From contig JAKUCV010002372.1 of the NCBI GenBank assembly GCA_028386065.3, positions 124,001-188,000 on the forward strand: a stretch of 64,000 bases of DNA. The letters are read 5' to 3'. Position 1 is the stretch's first letter; every line of letters starts with the position of its first letter. Below are positions 44,150-55,132 of the stretch, in pieces. The notes beneath the pieces were generated by a model. The model searched no databases. It was given only the letters and a program-made list of their open reading frames with translations, and was not told the origin of the DNA. The position numbers were made by a program, and so were the translations under genes. Source of the DNA: Turnera subulata. Taxonomy: Eukaryota > Streptophyta > Magnoliopsida > Malpighiales > Passifloraceae.

Positions 44150-46236
44150 ACTAATGCCAATCATCCATGTGTTTAATACCAATGGATGTAGCATGACCAT
44201 CACGCTTCAGCTGTGTGAAAGGCTCAGCCAAAGGCTCTGCTACATAGTTCTCAGAAAGAACTTTGTACAGCCTCAGTTGTAGAGTTGGCAATTGTTTCTT
44301 GCTTAGAACTCTTCTAGCTCACAGCACCATCTCCAAGACAAAACACATAACCTGATTGCGATCTAAAGTCATCCCTGTCAGTTTGGAAGCTAGCATCTGT
44401 GTAACCCTTTACAACAAGCTCATCAACGCTTCCATAGACAAGAAATGCATCCTTAGTCCTTCTCAAGTACTTAAGGATGTTCTTAACTGCTGTCCAGTGA
44501 CTCTCACCGGGATCAGATTGATATCTGCTTGTGACACTCAAAGCATAAGCGACATCCGATCGAGTACATAGCATGACATACATGATAGATCCTATTGCCA
44601 AAGCATAAGGGATCTTACTCATCTGCTCTCTCTCTCCTTCGATGTACTAGGACATTGATTCTTTGAGAGAGAGATGCCATGTGACATGGGCAAGAATCCT
44701 TTCTTGGAATCTTGCATGCTAAACCTCTTTAGTACCTTGTCAATATATGTACTCTGACTTAGCCCGAGAAGCCTTTTGGATCTATCTCTATAGATCTTTA
44801 TACCTAACACATAGGCAGCTTCTCCTAAGTCCTTTATCGAGAAATTCTTCTTTAACCAAGTCTTTACAGACTGTAGTGTCGGAATGTCATTCCCACTGAG
44901 TAGAATGTCGTCAACATATAACAACAAGAAAACAACAGTGCTCCCACTAACCTTCTTGTAAACACATGGTTCATCTTCATTTTTAATGAAACCAAACTCT
45001 TTGATTACTTAATTAAAACGAAGATTCCAATTCCTAGAAGCTTGCTTTCGTCCATAAATGGACCTTTGCAACTTGCATACCATAATCGCATTCTTTGGAT
45101 CGACAAAACCTTCAGGTTGTGTTATGTACACATCCTCTGAAAGATTTCCATTAAGGAAAGCGGTTTTGACATCCATTTGCCATATCTCACAATAATGGTA
45201 TGCAACTATAGCCAATAGAATCCAGATGGATTTAACCATGGCAACTGGTGAGAAAGTTTAATCATAGTCAATACCATGAACTTGCTTGAAACCTTTCGCA
45301 ACCAATCGCCCTTTACAGGTAATCACATTACCATCCATGTCTTTCTTTTTTTTAAAGACCCATTTTCACCCTATGGGTTTTACCCCTTCGGGTGGATCAA
45401 CCAAGGTCCATACCTTGTTTTCATACATGGATTCCATTTCCGAATTCATGGCTTCTAGCCACTTCTTGGAGTCCGGACCCATAATGGCCTGCTGATAGGA
45501 AGTGGGCTCATCCTCATCTTTGAGCATCACGTCTCCAGTATGAGTCATAAGAAATCCATATCTCTCAGACTCACACCGAATCCTATCCGACCTATGTAGT
45601 CTATGTGTTACTGGTACAGGATTCTCATCCACAACATCTTGTGGTTCCTGTCCTTGTTCCATCTCGGCCTATAGATCTTGAACTTCTTCGAGTTCTATTT
45701 TCCTCCCACTGATTCCTCCAGAAATAAATTCTCTTTCTAGAAAAATAGCAGTCCGAGCAACAAACACTTTGTGGTCGGTGGGATTACAGAAGTAATACCC
45801 TTTAGTCTCCTTAGGGTATCCTACAAGAGGCACTTCTCGGATTTAGGGCCGAGTTTATCTGATGCTTCACGTCTCACGTAAGCTTCACAACCCCAAATTC
45901 TCATAAAAGACAAATTGGGACGCTTCCCGGTCCATATCTCATATGGTGTCTTTTCAACCGATTTAGATGGAACACGGTTAAGTAAAAATGCAGCACTCAA
46001 TAATGCATGTCCCCAAAATGAAGAAGGAAGGTCAGCTTGACTCATCATAGAACGAACCATGTCTAACAAAGTTCTATTCCTCCTTTCAGATACACCATTC
46101 CATTGAGGCGTACCTGGTGGAGTAAGCTGTGATACTATACCATATTGCTTTAAATGATCAAGAAATTCTCGGCTTAAGTATTCACCTCTTCGATCAGATC
46201 GAAGCATTTTAAACTTTTCAAAGGATTCTGACTTGT
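44150..46236 (-). pseudogene. cop1-c pol remnant: integrase, RT, RNase H
   Basis: From 46236 downwards: integrase from about the second Asp (MLRSDRRGEY) with NGVSERRNRTLLD, and WGHALLSAAFLLNRVPS. RT pieces follow at 45662-45366 and 45239-45009 (QMDVKTAFLNG) and 44927-44619 (LLYVDDILL), then the first half of RNase H (GYTDASFQTD). At 44268-44275 the sequence jumps to the RNase H tail: relative to cop1-a, exactly the 234 bp between two copies of CAGCCTCA are missing, removing the AEYIAAS and YCDNN blocks. A second deletion near 46210, between TTTAA repeats, removes part of the integrase. Confidence 0.92.
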
Positions 46237-47355
46237 GGAGAAGAGTAATTAGATTACCCACTTCAATTAGTGCTAAAAGACAATGGGTAATGGCAAACAT
46301 AATGGCCCATTCCCAACATGATTATGTTTCCACATAATCTAGTCTCCACTAATATACAAACACACATCACAGTAATAATTTGGTCTAATAATTCCGACAA
46401 TTACAGAACCAAACCAGCCAAGAACGACCCTGGTCCAACCACTGTCCAACTACGGTCCAACCACACCCGGTCGAACCATGGTCCAACCACGGTTCAACCA
46501 CCTGCTCGAATCATTGGTTCTATGTGTGTGACCCTGTAGGCACTTGTAACGTCCACCAATAATTGTAAATTCTCATTTTACAATTAAAAGCAAAGAGCGG
46601 TGTCTAGCAACACATCATTGCTACCCGAACGACAAGATCAATACTGATTCTATATGCCTCGGAACATGTCATCGTCCTTTCGTCCCATTATCAAGATTAA
46701 ACCGAGACACGGAAAATGTCAATCTCGTGTATGTTTAATCTTAGTTTCTTGATCCCCGAGTTAACTGTGTAAAACGGATCCTAATGATATCACCATATCA
46801 TATAATCCGAGCATGGCCATGCATTTACAGTTCAACTCTATCAAGAGGCCCTTCTGATAATATACCCGTTATATGGGTCGGACGAATCCCATCTTGATTA
46901 ATCAAAACCCACTACACATTTATCATATACCCAATGATTACCCTTAAGTCTACCCAGTTACGGATGACTAGGAATAATATCAAAGTATACGACTCATATG
47001 TTGGGAACCTTGATGATCTCAGGTCTAAGAACAATACATATAAGAACCACTAATGACAATTATATAACGTTCCACGTAGGGTTCTTATGTGGGTCGGTCT
47101 AGTCCACAAGTTCTCTAACTTGTACCCGTATGTAGAATTCATATCTCATATAATTCTCAACATACGCTAGTCTTGATTTATTATTACAACCCATCCATAA
47201 TAATAATCGACTAGGGACATTTTAAGAATACAAAGTATTCTTGGGTTATATATATGTGCAAGCGATTATCTCATAATCATATTTATTGGAATAACCTCAA
47301 TGTATATACATGACTACAATCATCCATCGATTGGCTTTGGGGCATATTTCTAACA
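46237..47355 (-). repeat. cop1-c 5' LTR, 3' part deleted
   Basis: 1119 bp corresponding to 43017-44136 of the 3' LTR. It begins correctly at 47355 (TGTTAGAAATATGCCC on the minus strand) and stops at GAGAAGAG, where integrase sequence starts. About 400 bp of LTR end, with the PBS, are lost. Confidence 0.9.
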
Positions 47356-47360
47356 CATAG
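47356..47360. repeat. cop1-c right target duplication CATAG
   Basis: Second copy of the CATAG at 42616-42620. Confidence 0.92.
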
Positions 47361-48339
47361 TATACATCAGACTTCCGACTGCGCTCCGATACGGAATTCA
47401 GCTCATCTGTTCTCTCTCTTCAGGAGTCTTAGGACGCATGTGATTTCGCAAGGTGTGGCCTTTGCTGATAGGAGTGTCGATCGGATTACTATTCTGCATA
47501 TTGAATCATTCAAGAACTTTTCTAATGTAGTTCTCTTGAGAGAGTTACAATAGCTTCTTTGAACGATCTCTTGAAATCTTAACTCCAAGGATATATGCAG
47601 CTTCACCCATATCCTTCATCTCAAATTGAGATGACAAGCAGGTCTTAATCTCGTTGATAAACTCCATATCATTTCCAGCTAGCATGTCATCAACATATAA
47701 TGTCAAAATCACAAACTTATTTCTAGATTTTTTGGTATATACACAATGGTCTTCATCCGTCATGGTAAAACCATTAGATAAGACAACATTGTGGAAACGT
47801 ATATACCACTGCCTTGAAGATTGTTTAAGACCACAAATAGACTTCAAAAGTCTACAAACCTTATGTTCGTGGCCCTTTTCAATGAAACACTCAGGTTGTT
47901 CCATGTAAATCTCTTCACTCAATTCACCATTGAGAAAGGCAGTTTTTACATCCATTTGATGTAATTATAGATCTAAGTTTGCAACCATAGCTAGAATCAT
48001 GCGAATAGAGGTAAATCGTACAACAGGTGAGAAAGTCTCCTCATAGTCTATCCCAGCCTGTTGCATATACCCTTTCGCCACCAGTCGAGCCTTAAATCGC
48101 TCAACTGTGCCATCAGCCTTGAGCTTGATTTTGAGAACCCATTTGTTCCCAATGGCTTTGCGTCCTTCAAGAAGATCAACTAGTTCCCAAACTTTGTTGA
48201 CTCGCATAGACTCCATCTCATCTTCCATTGCTTTTGTCCATCTTTCCTTAGAAGGGCTTGAGAGAGCCTGTTTTACATTTCTTGGCTCATGGTCATCATG
48301 CAGGAGCATCATAAAGAGTTCTCCACCTTCGATGTCAAA
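47361..48339 (-). pseudogene. cop2 pol: reverse transcriptase
   Basis: Frames 48312-47965 and 47955-47545 carry the copia RT: NVKQALSSPSKERWTKAM, KWVLKIKLKADG, DYEETFSPVVRFTSIR, then a TAA near 47965, and QMDVKTAFLNG, LKSICGLKQSSRQW and TLYVDDMLAGND. Next to the catalytic YVDD one Leu of the usual MLLAGND is missing, a 3-bp loss. Stops interrupt the later part (47544-47361) up to the cop1-c insertion. The expected C-terminal part of RT and the start of RNase H are missing or decayed. Confidence 0.9.
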
Positions 48340-49335
48340 TCATCGGTAAGGAGTCTTTACACGTGAACCACGTCTTAATTGTGATTCATCATTGTTCCCA
48401 TTTGGAACAATGTGGCTCCCACTCGGATCAAGGATATCAATCTCACTCCCACTTGGAATAAGATGCATCTTGTTGCTCCCATTTGAAGCAACAGGATTAC
48501 TTGCATTCGCATTTGATGATGAGGGAGATGGCTGATGTGAGACAAACTCATCATCTGGTAAATTTCTCCCACTCGAATGAAGTGATCCTTGATCCTTGTT
48601 CTCAAACAAAGATAGGTCTTGTCCTATCAGTCCCTTCTTAAGAAACTCATTCTCTAAGAATGTGACATCTCGTGACACAAATTCAGTTACACTCCCACTG
48701 TCTTGCTGGCCTATAAACAGATAACCCTTTAAGGTTTCTGAGTATCTAATAAAGATACTTTTCTTTCCTCTGGGGCCCAATTTGCCATGTTGATGGAAAG
48801 AATCATGTGTATAAGCAGCACAACCCCAAGGTCTCAAAACACTCAGGTCGGGTTGTCTACCAGTCCACAACTCATATGGAGTGGTTGCAACTGAATTAGT
48901 AGGCACTCGGTTAAGTACATAGGCAGCTGTCAATAGAGCATCACCCCAAAAGGTAATGGGTAATTGAGCTTGTTCCATCATTGACCTAACCATTTCAAGG
49001 AGCGTTCTATTTCGTCTCTCCGCAACACCATTTTGTTGAGGAGTGTAGGGAATGGTCAACTGATGAGCAATTCCCTTTTTATCACAAATGCCTTTAAATT
49101 GGGCCGATAGATACTCACGACCACGATCCGTTCGAATGGCCTTAATCTTTCGATCCAATTGATTTTCCACTAAGCTCATATAGCTCTGAAAGTATGTCAA
49201 TGCCTTTGATTTGTGGGAAATCAAATAGACATAACCATACCGAGTATAGTCGTCTATGAATGTGATAAAATAGTGTGCTCCCTGCCTGGCCCTAACATTC
49301 ATGGGCCCACAAATGTCCGAATGGACCAATTGCAA
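48340..49335 (-). pseudogene. cop2 pol: integrase
   Basis: An open frame of 331 codons. The core shows LVHSDICGPMN, AIRTDRGREY (Arg where Gly is usual) and NGVAERRNRTLLE, so all three catalytic residues are kept. It continues with LRPWGCAAYTHD, KLGPRGKKSIFI and a Ser/Asn-rich linker, ending RRGSRVKTPYR before the RT. Stops at both ends separate it from the frames on either side, so it would not be made as part of an intact polyprotein. Confidence 0.9.
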
Positions 49336-49341
49336 AGGAAA

Positions 49342-49893
49342 TTAGGCTCTAGTAGCTTTACCAAAAGGTTTTCGTGCTGATTTTCCAGCTAGACAACACT
49401 CACAAGTAGACAGTTCCTCTTGTTTTTCTTGACTCTGAAGCAAACCTTGTTTTTCTAACCTTTGCATCCTTTGTTGGCCAATATGAGCAAGTCTAGCATG
49501 CCAAACGTTCACATCAACGTTATGATTATGCGTAGAAGCAATCATGGAAAAACAAGCATTATTATTAAAGGAAATATCATCCAAATCCATAACATAAAAA
49601 CCTCCAGTCAAATAACCAAAGCCAAATAAAGTTGAACCCAAAGTCAACTTAACAAATTTGTCATGAAATAACAATGAAAAACCCAAACTAGATAAGGCCT
49701 TGACGGAGATAATGTTTTGACGAATCGAAGGAGCATACAGGACATCATGTAGAAGAAGGTCTCGCCCACCACGCAAGACTAACTTGCATGATCCAATTCC
49801 TTCAACTGCAACCTTTAAATTGTTGCCTACATATATCCATTTTGTTCCACGTGTAACTCGCCGAAAGTCAACAAAGGCATCACGTTCCCGCAC
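49342..49893 (-). pseudogene. cop2 pol: protease end and GAG-pre-integrase
   Basis: Begins in protease at RERDAFVDFRR, in a different frame from the DSGA motif of the gag frame. It runs through LHDVLYAPSIRQNIISVKAL and the zinc-binding segment VWHARLAHIGQQRM and CECCLAGKSARKP. It ends in a stop at 49342 where the integrase begins. The overlap with the gag frame (49880-49893) marks a 1-base insertion directly after the protease active site. Confidence 0.9.
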
Positions 49894-50842
49894 TATGTGG
49901 TCCGTTGGCTCCTGAGTCTACAATCCACAAAGGATTAGATTCAGTCAGAAAAACAGAACTAGAAACATAAAGTTCACTAGCACAGGTAAGTGGAAATACC
50001 TTTCGCTTAGGCTCAGTGCATTCACGAGCATAGTGACCCTTTTGGTTACAGTTAAAACACTTCACATGTGTTTTATTGGTATTTCCACGACGTTTCTTAA
50101 TGCCTTGTTGTCCCGTCTTGGGTTTCTTTTTGGGCTGAGCTGGCCCATTTTTCTTTCCCCAATTCTTCCTCTTCAAACCACCCTTGGCCTTGGAGGTTGC
50201 CATATGCAACTCAGCTTGTGGCTTTCTAGCCTCAAGCCTTTCCTCTTCCAGCTCAAGATGTTTCCGGACATCTTCCAGATTGGTGATTCGAACATTGTGG
50301 GTCAGATGCATCTTCATCTGTTCCCAATCATCGGGTAAAGAACGAATGGCTGCTTGGATTTGCTGCTCATCAGTCAGGACATGTCCAGAATTCCTCAATT
50401 CCCTGATCATATTGGCCATATGCCTCATATGTTGTTTCATGGTATAACCAGGGTTCTTCTTGTAGGAATCAAACCTGATGGTCAAGGACCACAGCTTTGT
50501 TGTGGAAAAGGTACTATAGCTTGTCCTCAAAGCATTCCAAATGGCCATAGCCGTTGGATGGTCCTTGCAGTCCAAGAAAATATCCTCCTTCACTGCACTT
50601 AACAACGATTTGCGAGCAGTGGAGTCCTTTTTCTTCCAAGCATCATAAGTCTCACGTTCACACCTGTGCTGAGCCGTATTCCCAACTTCAGGCTCATTCA
50701 TGACATGGTTGATTGCCTCAAGAGCCTCTTGCTCTTCCAGCACATACTGGATTTTCGTACTCCAGACTTCGTAATTATCGCCATTCTGCTTCAACCCTTT
50801 GTTGAGTTCAGCGATAATTCCATTGATACCAGCAGTAGTCAT
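49880..50842 (-). pseudogene. cop2 gag and protease start
   Basis: An open frame of 320 codons from ATG 50842 (MTTAGINGIIAEL). Gag: GDNYEVWSTKIQYVLEEQEA, then KKDSTARKSLLSAVKEDI, AIWNALRTSYS and MKQHMRHMANMIREL, the standard copia capsid helices. A Lys-rich region leads to an intact zinc knuckle, CFNCNQKGHYAREC. The protease starts WIVDSGA, then shifts frame by a 1-base insertion and ends at 49880. This is the only complete gag of a copia element in the window; only its link to pol is broken. Confidence 0.9.
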
Positions 50843-52525
50843 TCTTTACACAAAAGAATATAGACAAAGTGAGAATCATTCCAAAAAAAAAAATGCAAGG
50901 ATTTAATGTTCACATACATACATGCCATCATGCGAAGCAATAATTAATTAGGCTAATAAACATATATATAACCCGGAATCGAAAGTTCACTATGTTCCCA
51001 ATCGTCTTCCTAAAGTTTGATACATATAGAAAGTTAGCCTAATTAATTATTCTAGCTAGGCATGTTAATTATGCTTTATACAACATGATTGTTAAGCATA
51101 AGGTTTGTTAAACAAATTAACAACACGATATAAGCATATTAAACATATTTAATAATCGCTTATAAACAGAGCATGTTATAACTTGTTAAATTCCGAATGC
51201 AGAAAAAAAGAAAGCAACGAATACATATATCCTAATTTTTTGCATGTAATAACATGGATGGAGTGCATGCCAAAGTACCAATAAAAACATTACTGGAGTA
51301 TACGAAAAAAAAAATCATGCCAAAAAGAAATTATGGGAGCATGCCAAAAAAAAATTACTGGAAGTCATTATCGTGTTTTTTTTTTCTTTTTTTTTTATAT
51401 TACAGTGAGAAAACACAAAAAAAAATTATTCCGTATGATTAAAACAAAAAAAAAACTTGTTTTGATGGGTTAAAAGAAACGTGGGCCTTGTGCCCATAAC
51501 CCAACCAAAAAAATCTTACTCCAAAAAAAAAAATTAAAGGGCCACGCAAAAAAAAGAGGGAGAGCCCATATGACTCGAGAGGCCCAAAAAAAACTATATC
51601 CAGAGCCCACTCTAGAACAGTGGCGGGCTCGGCTTGTGTGTGGGATGAACCCTAGGGTTTCATCTCTTCCTTCCAAAAAGTAAGCAGCCGCCGCCGCCAA
51701 CATGGAAGAACGCTCCCACCGGAGCAGGCCGCCGCCAACAATGGACGACGCACACCACCGCAGCGGAGACGCGCACCACCGCAGCAGCCGCCGTCGGGTA
51801 CGCTAACAGATCGCGCACCACAGCTCGCGCCGCCCGCCTCAATTAGTGACGACGACCGACGAGGGGCAGCAACACAGAACAGCTCGACGACGACGAACAT
51901 CGCCTGCGCCTTTCCGGCCACGCTCTTCGAAACGCTCGTCAGCCGCCACCCAGAGGCCCCCTCGACGATCCACTGCCGCCTTCACAAGCGTAGGGAACCA
52001 CGCCGCCGCATGCATCAACCGTCTGTAGACGCAGCGGTGCGAGTCTCCTCCTGCCTCGGTCGCTGCCGTGTGCAGCAACCTTAGCCCTGTCCGCCGCCGT
52101 GTGCAGCGATGGGGATGGGATTCTCGGGTTTTCCAAAAAAAACAACCACTTTCTCTTTTATTTAATAGTTTTTTTTTTAAAAAAAACTCACAGATCCTGT
52201 TTTTTTTTAATCGACAACCATAATAAAATGATGTAACAATCGATTAGTTGAAAAAAAAACATGGCATGGCAGTAATGGTTTTCCAAGAGAACAATACGAG
52301 TTCATATTGCCACCGAATCAAGAAAAATGATGTAACATGGCATGCGTATCAATCAAGAACACAGAGTTCAAGTCAGTATTTTATAATAGGAACAAACCAA
52401 TAGTTTTATTATAAAGAAACATCATGTGATTAGATAATAAACTAAATCAATTCAACACACGATCGATTGACATTATTATACATAACAGATCACATGTTAC
52501 AAATAATCAGGAAATTAAGCCTAGG
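50843..52525 (-). other. cop2 leader with GC-rich block
   Basis: A 1.7-kb leader between PBS and gag. It is mostly AT-rich, with long A and T runs, but about 51655-52115 is sharply GC-rich with GCC repeats and overlapping open frames on both strands that lack known domains. AACCCTAGGGTTT (about 51649) and repeated GCCGTGTGCAGC (about 52063 and 52095) lie at its edges. It may be a captured host fragment; I do not call a gene. Confidence 0.55.
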
Positions 52526-52537
52526 GCTCCGCTACCA
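52526..52537 (-). promoter_or_regulatory. cop2 primer-binding site
   Basis: TGGTAGCGGAGC on the minus strand, one base after the 5' LTR. Confidence 0.75.
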
Positions 52538-52538
52538 A

Positions 52539-52850
52539 TGAAGGATTATCTATATACAGATATATAGAAATAGAAGACTTACTTGTAAATCTAAAGGAAC
52601 AAGCGGAAGCAGGATCTTGGAGCTCGGCTTGGATCACTGATCGATGGAGGCCGTCATGGTGTAGTCGGATTGGTCTCCTAGTTCTCACAGTCTAAGTCCC
52701 TAATCTCACTATTTTCTCTATATAGTGTGTGTCTGACGACTTACTAATAATACCACATAATGGTATTATTTATAGAGCTCAACTAGGGTTAAATTAGGGT
52801 TACGTGGTGAGCACCCCATATGGGTGGACCCCACGCCCCTTTTTCCAACA
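52539..52850 (-). repeat. cop2 5' LTR, 312 bp
   Basis: Same ends as 40845-41158. The TATA box (minus strand TATAAATA, 52767-52774) lies about 75 bp inside the U3 end, leaving a very short U3. The flank on the right is TACCT. Confidence 0.93.
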
Positions 52851-53250
52851 TACCTTATCAATTCTCAGCGTCAGGGTCGAAGCGAACCATGTAGCTACGG
52901 CTTGTGGGCAAAAAAATGGCAAATGATCAACAGTTTCCACTGCCTCATTGCAAATTTGGCATACAGAGTTCTGCAGAAATCCACGTTCGTTCTAGAATGA
53001 TTGCTTCTCAACAGAGAAACCAAATAATGTTCGTTCAGAACCAAATGCGCCTGATGATGAAATAATACAACCACGAAAAGCGAAGTTTCCCAACTCCATA
53101 TGCACAATAATTTCAGTCGCTTGGGGTTTGTTTCTGAAAATACCTCAAGAACAAAGCGCACCATGAAAAAGCTCATAATTGTAATCAACTCGAGCAACGA
53201 CATTATGTGAACCCTTAGAATCAAATATCAATCATAGCACCCATTGCTTT
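52851..53250 (-). pseudogene. LINE fragment: zinc-binding domain upstream of RNase H
   Basis: On the minus strand, 52853-52985 reads SVCQICNEAVETVDHLPFFC, the C-x2-C...H...C domain (zf-RVT) that follows the reverse transcriptase in plant LINEs, then PQAVATWFAS and LRIDK. Directly across the cop2 insertion the LINE continues at 40844 (VGYT, then WWQKW in a shifted frame). Upstream the frame is blurred by indels, and the start of the LINE is not found; 53250 is a rough limit. Confidence 0.75.
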
Positions 53251-53551
53251 GACTAAGCATAAAACCAACCCATGGGTGAATATATATAATTCTTTCGAAA
53301 TACTGAGTCTTCTCAAACCAACCTTGAAATATCTCACACATTGCTGTACTTTGGCTGTCCAATATCTCATATATGACAAGAAGTTATGAAGGTTCTGAGT
53401 TCTTAGGATCAGGGGTTTGCAAGTTATGAAAATAGAGAAATATCATTTCGGCAGCCAAAATTTTATTTTTGGTTTTGAGTAGAGGTGGCAAAATGGGTTG
53501 GGTACCCAATGGGTTTCCTATTTAACCCATGGATAAATGGATAATGGGTAT
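53251..53551. other. spacer with TGGGTT/AACCCA-rich end
   Basis: No gene. From about 53484 the sequence is rich in AATGGGTT and AACCCAT words, starting GAGGTGGCAAAATGGG. The same kind of text resumes at 61315-61530 beyond gyp4, so gyp4 inserted inside a short repeat of this type. Confidence 0.5.
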
Positions 53552-54011
53552 TAATAAATTGGAAAATTTACCTGGTAAATGATGCCTCCACGTGGCAAGG
53601 TTGCGAAGGTATGATGCTTGCAACACAAGAGAGAAAAAGGAAAAAGGGACACCGGGAGTGTCCAGGGTGTGTGACCCCAGAGGTACTCTGATGCCTAAGT
53701 TAGAACTTGGATCTTTTGCTCTCAAGAGGAAGAGAGAGAAGAATTATAAATTATGTTTTACGTACCTTTGCTATAGCTAGCTGGTGTGTATTTATAGGAG
53801 TAAGGAGGTCGTGTGGACCTGGACCCAGGGTGTTAATTTGGACCCAAGGGCATTGTAAATAAGAGAGAGTATAAGTATAAAGTTAGACCCTGGGTCTTGT
53901 TACTAACTTGGACCCAGGGGATCTTGTTACTAGCATGGACCCAGGGGGTCTTGTTACTAGCTTGCACCCAGGGGGTATTGCTTGAGCCCATAATATAATT
54001 TCCTTATGTCA
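53552..54011 (-). repeat. gyp4 3' LTR, 460 bp
   Basis: Minus-strand TGACATAAGG to about TTATTA (TTATCA in the other copy). It contains a TATA box (TATAAATA, minus strand, 53789-53796) and repeated GGACCCAGGGGGTCTTGTTACTA-like units (53880-53990). Confidence 0.9.
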
Positions 54012-54403
54012 TCACTAGCCCCCAACTCTGAGGGATGTTGTGTGGCGATTTCCCTCAGAGTTTATTCTCTTTAAGACGTATTTTTGGTGTTTCAGTTTCA
54101 GTTTCTTTCAAGCATTAAATCGCCTTATCTAGCTGATTTAATCTCGATCTTCGATATGTCTGAGTTTGAGAGTTGATCTTATTGAGTTTGCGAGCTATAT
54201 TTCGTAAATATAAGCTCTTCAATATAAGATCTACTCGAACTCGTTGGGAATTGGGAACTTTCAAAGCCCCCAGTGCAAATGACCCTCTTATAAGACAGAG
54301 GTTGCATTTTTATTAAGGTCACATTAATCCCATTTTGGCTTTTGCCTTCTTTATGCAACATGAACCCGATATAAAGAGGATCTCTAGAGTGGATACCTTC
54401 TTT
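54012..54403 (-). other. gyp4 3' internal end with polypurine tract
   Basis: CTCAGAGTTGGGGGCTAGTGA on the minus strand (54012-54032) is a purine-rich tract next to the 3' LTR. The rest is non-coding and is cut at 54404 by cop3. Confidence 0.7.
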
Positions 54404-54408
54404 ATATG
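54404..54408. repeat. cop3 left target duplication ATATG
   Basis: ATATG before TGAAGATTTTTATG; repeated at 58404-58408. Confidence 0.88.
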
Positions 54409-54567
54409 TGAAGATTTTTATGAAAAGTTTTTCATTGATTTTCTGATTAATACATAAGGTAAACATACATCACTATTTATACAAGTAGAATACTATTAAA
54501 ACTAAGAATCCTAAACTTATACTCCAAGTAAAGTTATTTTTTCTTTTTAATTTTATGTTGGTCAACA
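54409..54567 (-). repeat. cop3 3' LTR, 159 bp
   Basis: Minus-strand TGTTGACCAACATAAAA to CTTCA. It is preceded by a short polypurine tract, ACTTGAAGGAGAG (54568-54580, minus strand). Confidence 0.9.
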
Positions 54568-54574
54568 CTCTCCT

Positions 54575-55132
54575 TCAAGTTGGTGCAAAGATATCACACA
54601 TGCCTAACTTACAAACTAACTGATGATAAGTCTTGTTGTCAAGTCCTTTTGTAAAAATATCAGCCAATTGATTGCTGGAAGAGACATGGAAGATGTCAAG
54701 AACTCCAGATGTTAACTTCTCCTTGATGAAGTGACGATCAATTTCAATATGCTTCGTTCGATCATGTTGCACAGGAATATGGGCAATACTGATAGCGGCT
54801 TTGTTGTCACAATAAAGAGACAATATGTTGTTTTGGGATAACTTCAGTTTCTCCATCAACTTCTTCAGCCATAAGAGCTCACAAACCCCTCGTGCCATAG
54901 CTCTATATTCTGCTTCAGCACTTGATCTAGCAACCACACTCTGTTTTTTACTTCTCCAAGTGACCAAGTTGCCTCCGACAAGTGTACAATAACCGGTTGT
55001 AGATCTTCTATCATCTGGTGATCCAACGTAGTCAGCATCAGTGAATGCTTCTATATGAAGATGATCATGCTTGAAAAATAAGAGTCCTTTACCTGGTGCA
55101 GACTTTAGATACCTGAGTATGCAAAAAACAGC
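54575..55132 (-). pseudogene. cop3 pol: RNase H
   Basis: The frame from 54967 shows VTWRSKKQSVVARSSAEAEY, WLKKLMEKLKL, YCDNKAAISIAHIPVQHDRTK, HIEIDRHFIKEKL and ADIFTKGL, ending DIFAPT at 54575 next to the polypurine tract. The upstream part (54968-55132) holds AFTDADY-like first-Asp sequence in a broken frame. It is the usual copia RNase H with the Glu and Asp positions. Confidence 0.9.

Larger units (their letters stand above)
42621..47355 (-). mobile_element. cop1-c: heavily deleted copy of the cop1 family
   Basis: A minus-strand copia of the same family as cop1-a and cop1-b (same LTR text, polypurine tract and RT). It has a full 3' LTR (42621-44136) and a polymerase remnant. Its 5' LTR (46237-47355) is truncated and joined directly to integrase sequence. 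PBS, leader, gag, protease and half of integrase are gone. The exact CATAG duplication proves that it inserted as a whole and lost these parts later. Confidence 0.92.
40845..52850 (-). mobile_element. cop2: copia element, 12 kb including nested cop1-c
   Basis: Minus-strand copia of about 7.3 kb net, with short LTRs (314 and 312 bp), gag, protease, integrase, RT and RNase H. It is inserted in a LINE: the flanks on both sides belong to the same LINE ORF. The flanking 5-mers, CCAAC and TACCT, do not match. The LTRs differ by about seven substitutions and a 2-bp indel, so cop2 is among the younger insertions here, despite its broken genes. Confidence 0.9.

Noticed and set aside
48375..48605. Small extra open frame inside the cop2 integrase
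   Set aside because: It is a shadow in another frame of the Ser/Asn-rich linker.
51470..52145. Ala/Arg-rich open frames in the cop2 leader as an extra gene
   Set aside because: They occur in all frames of a GC-rich block, with no conserved motif. I list the block as a finding instead.
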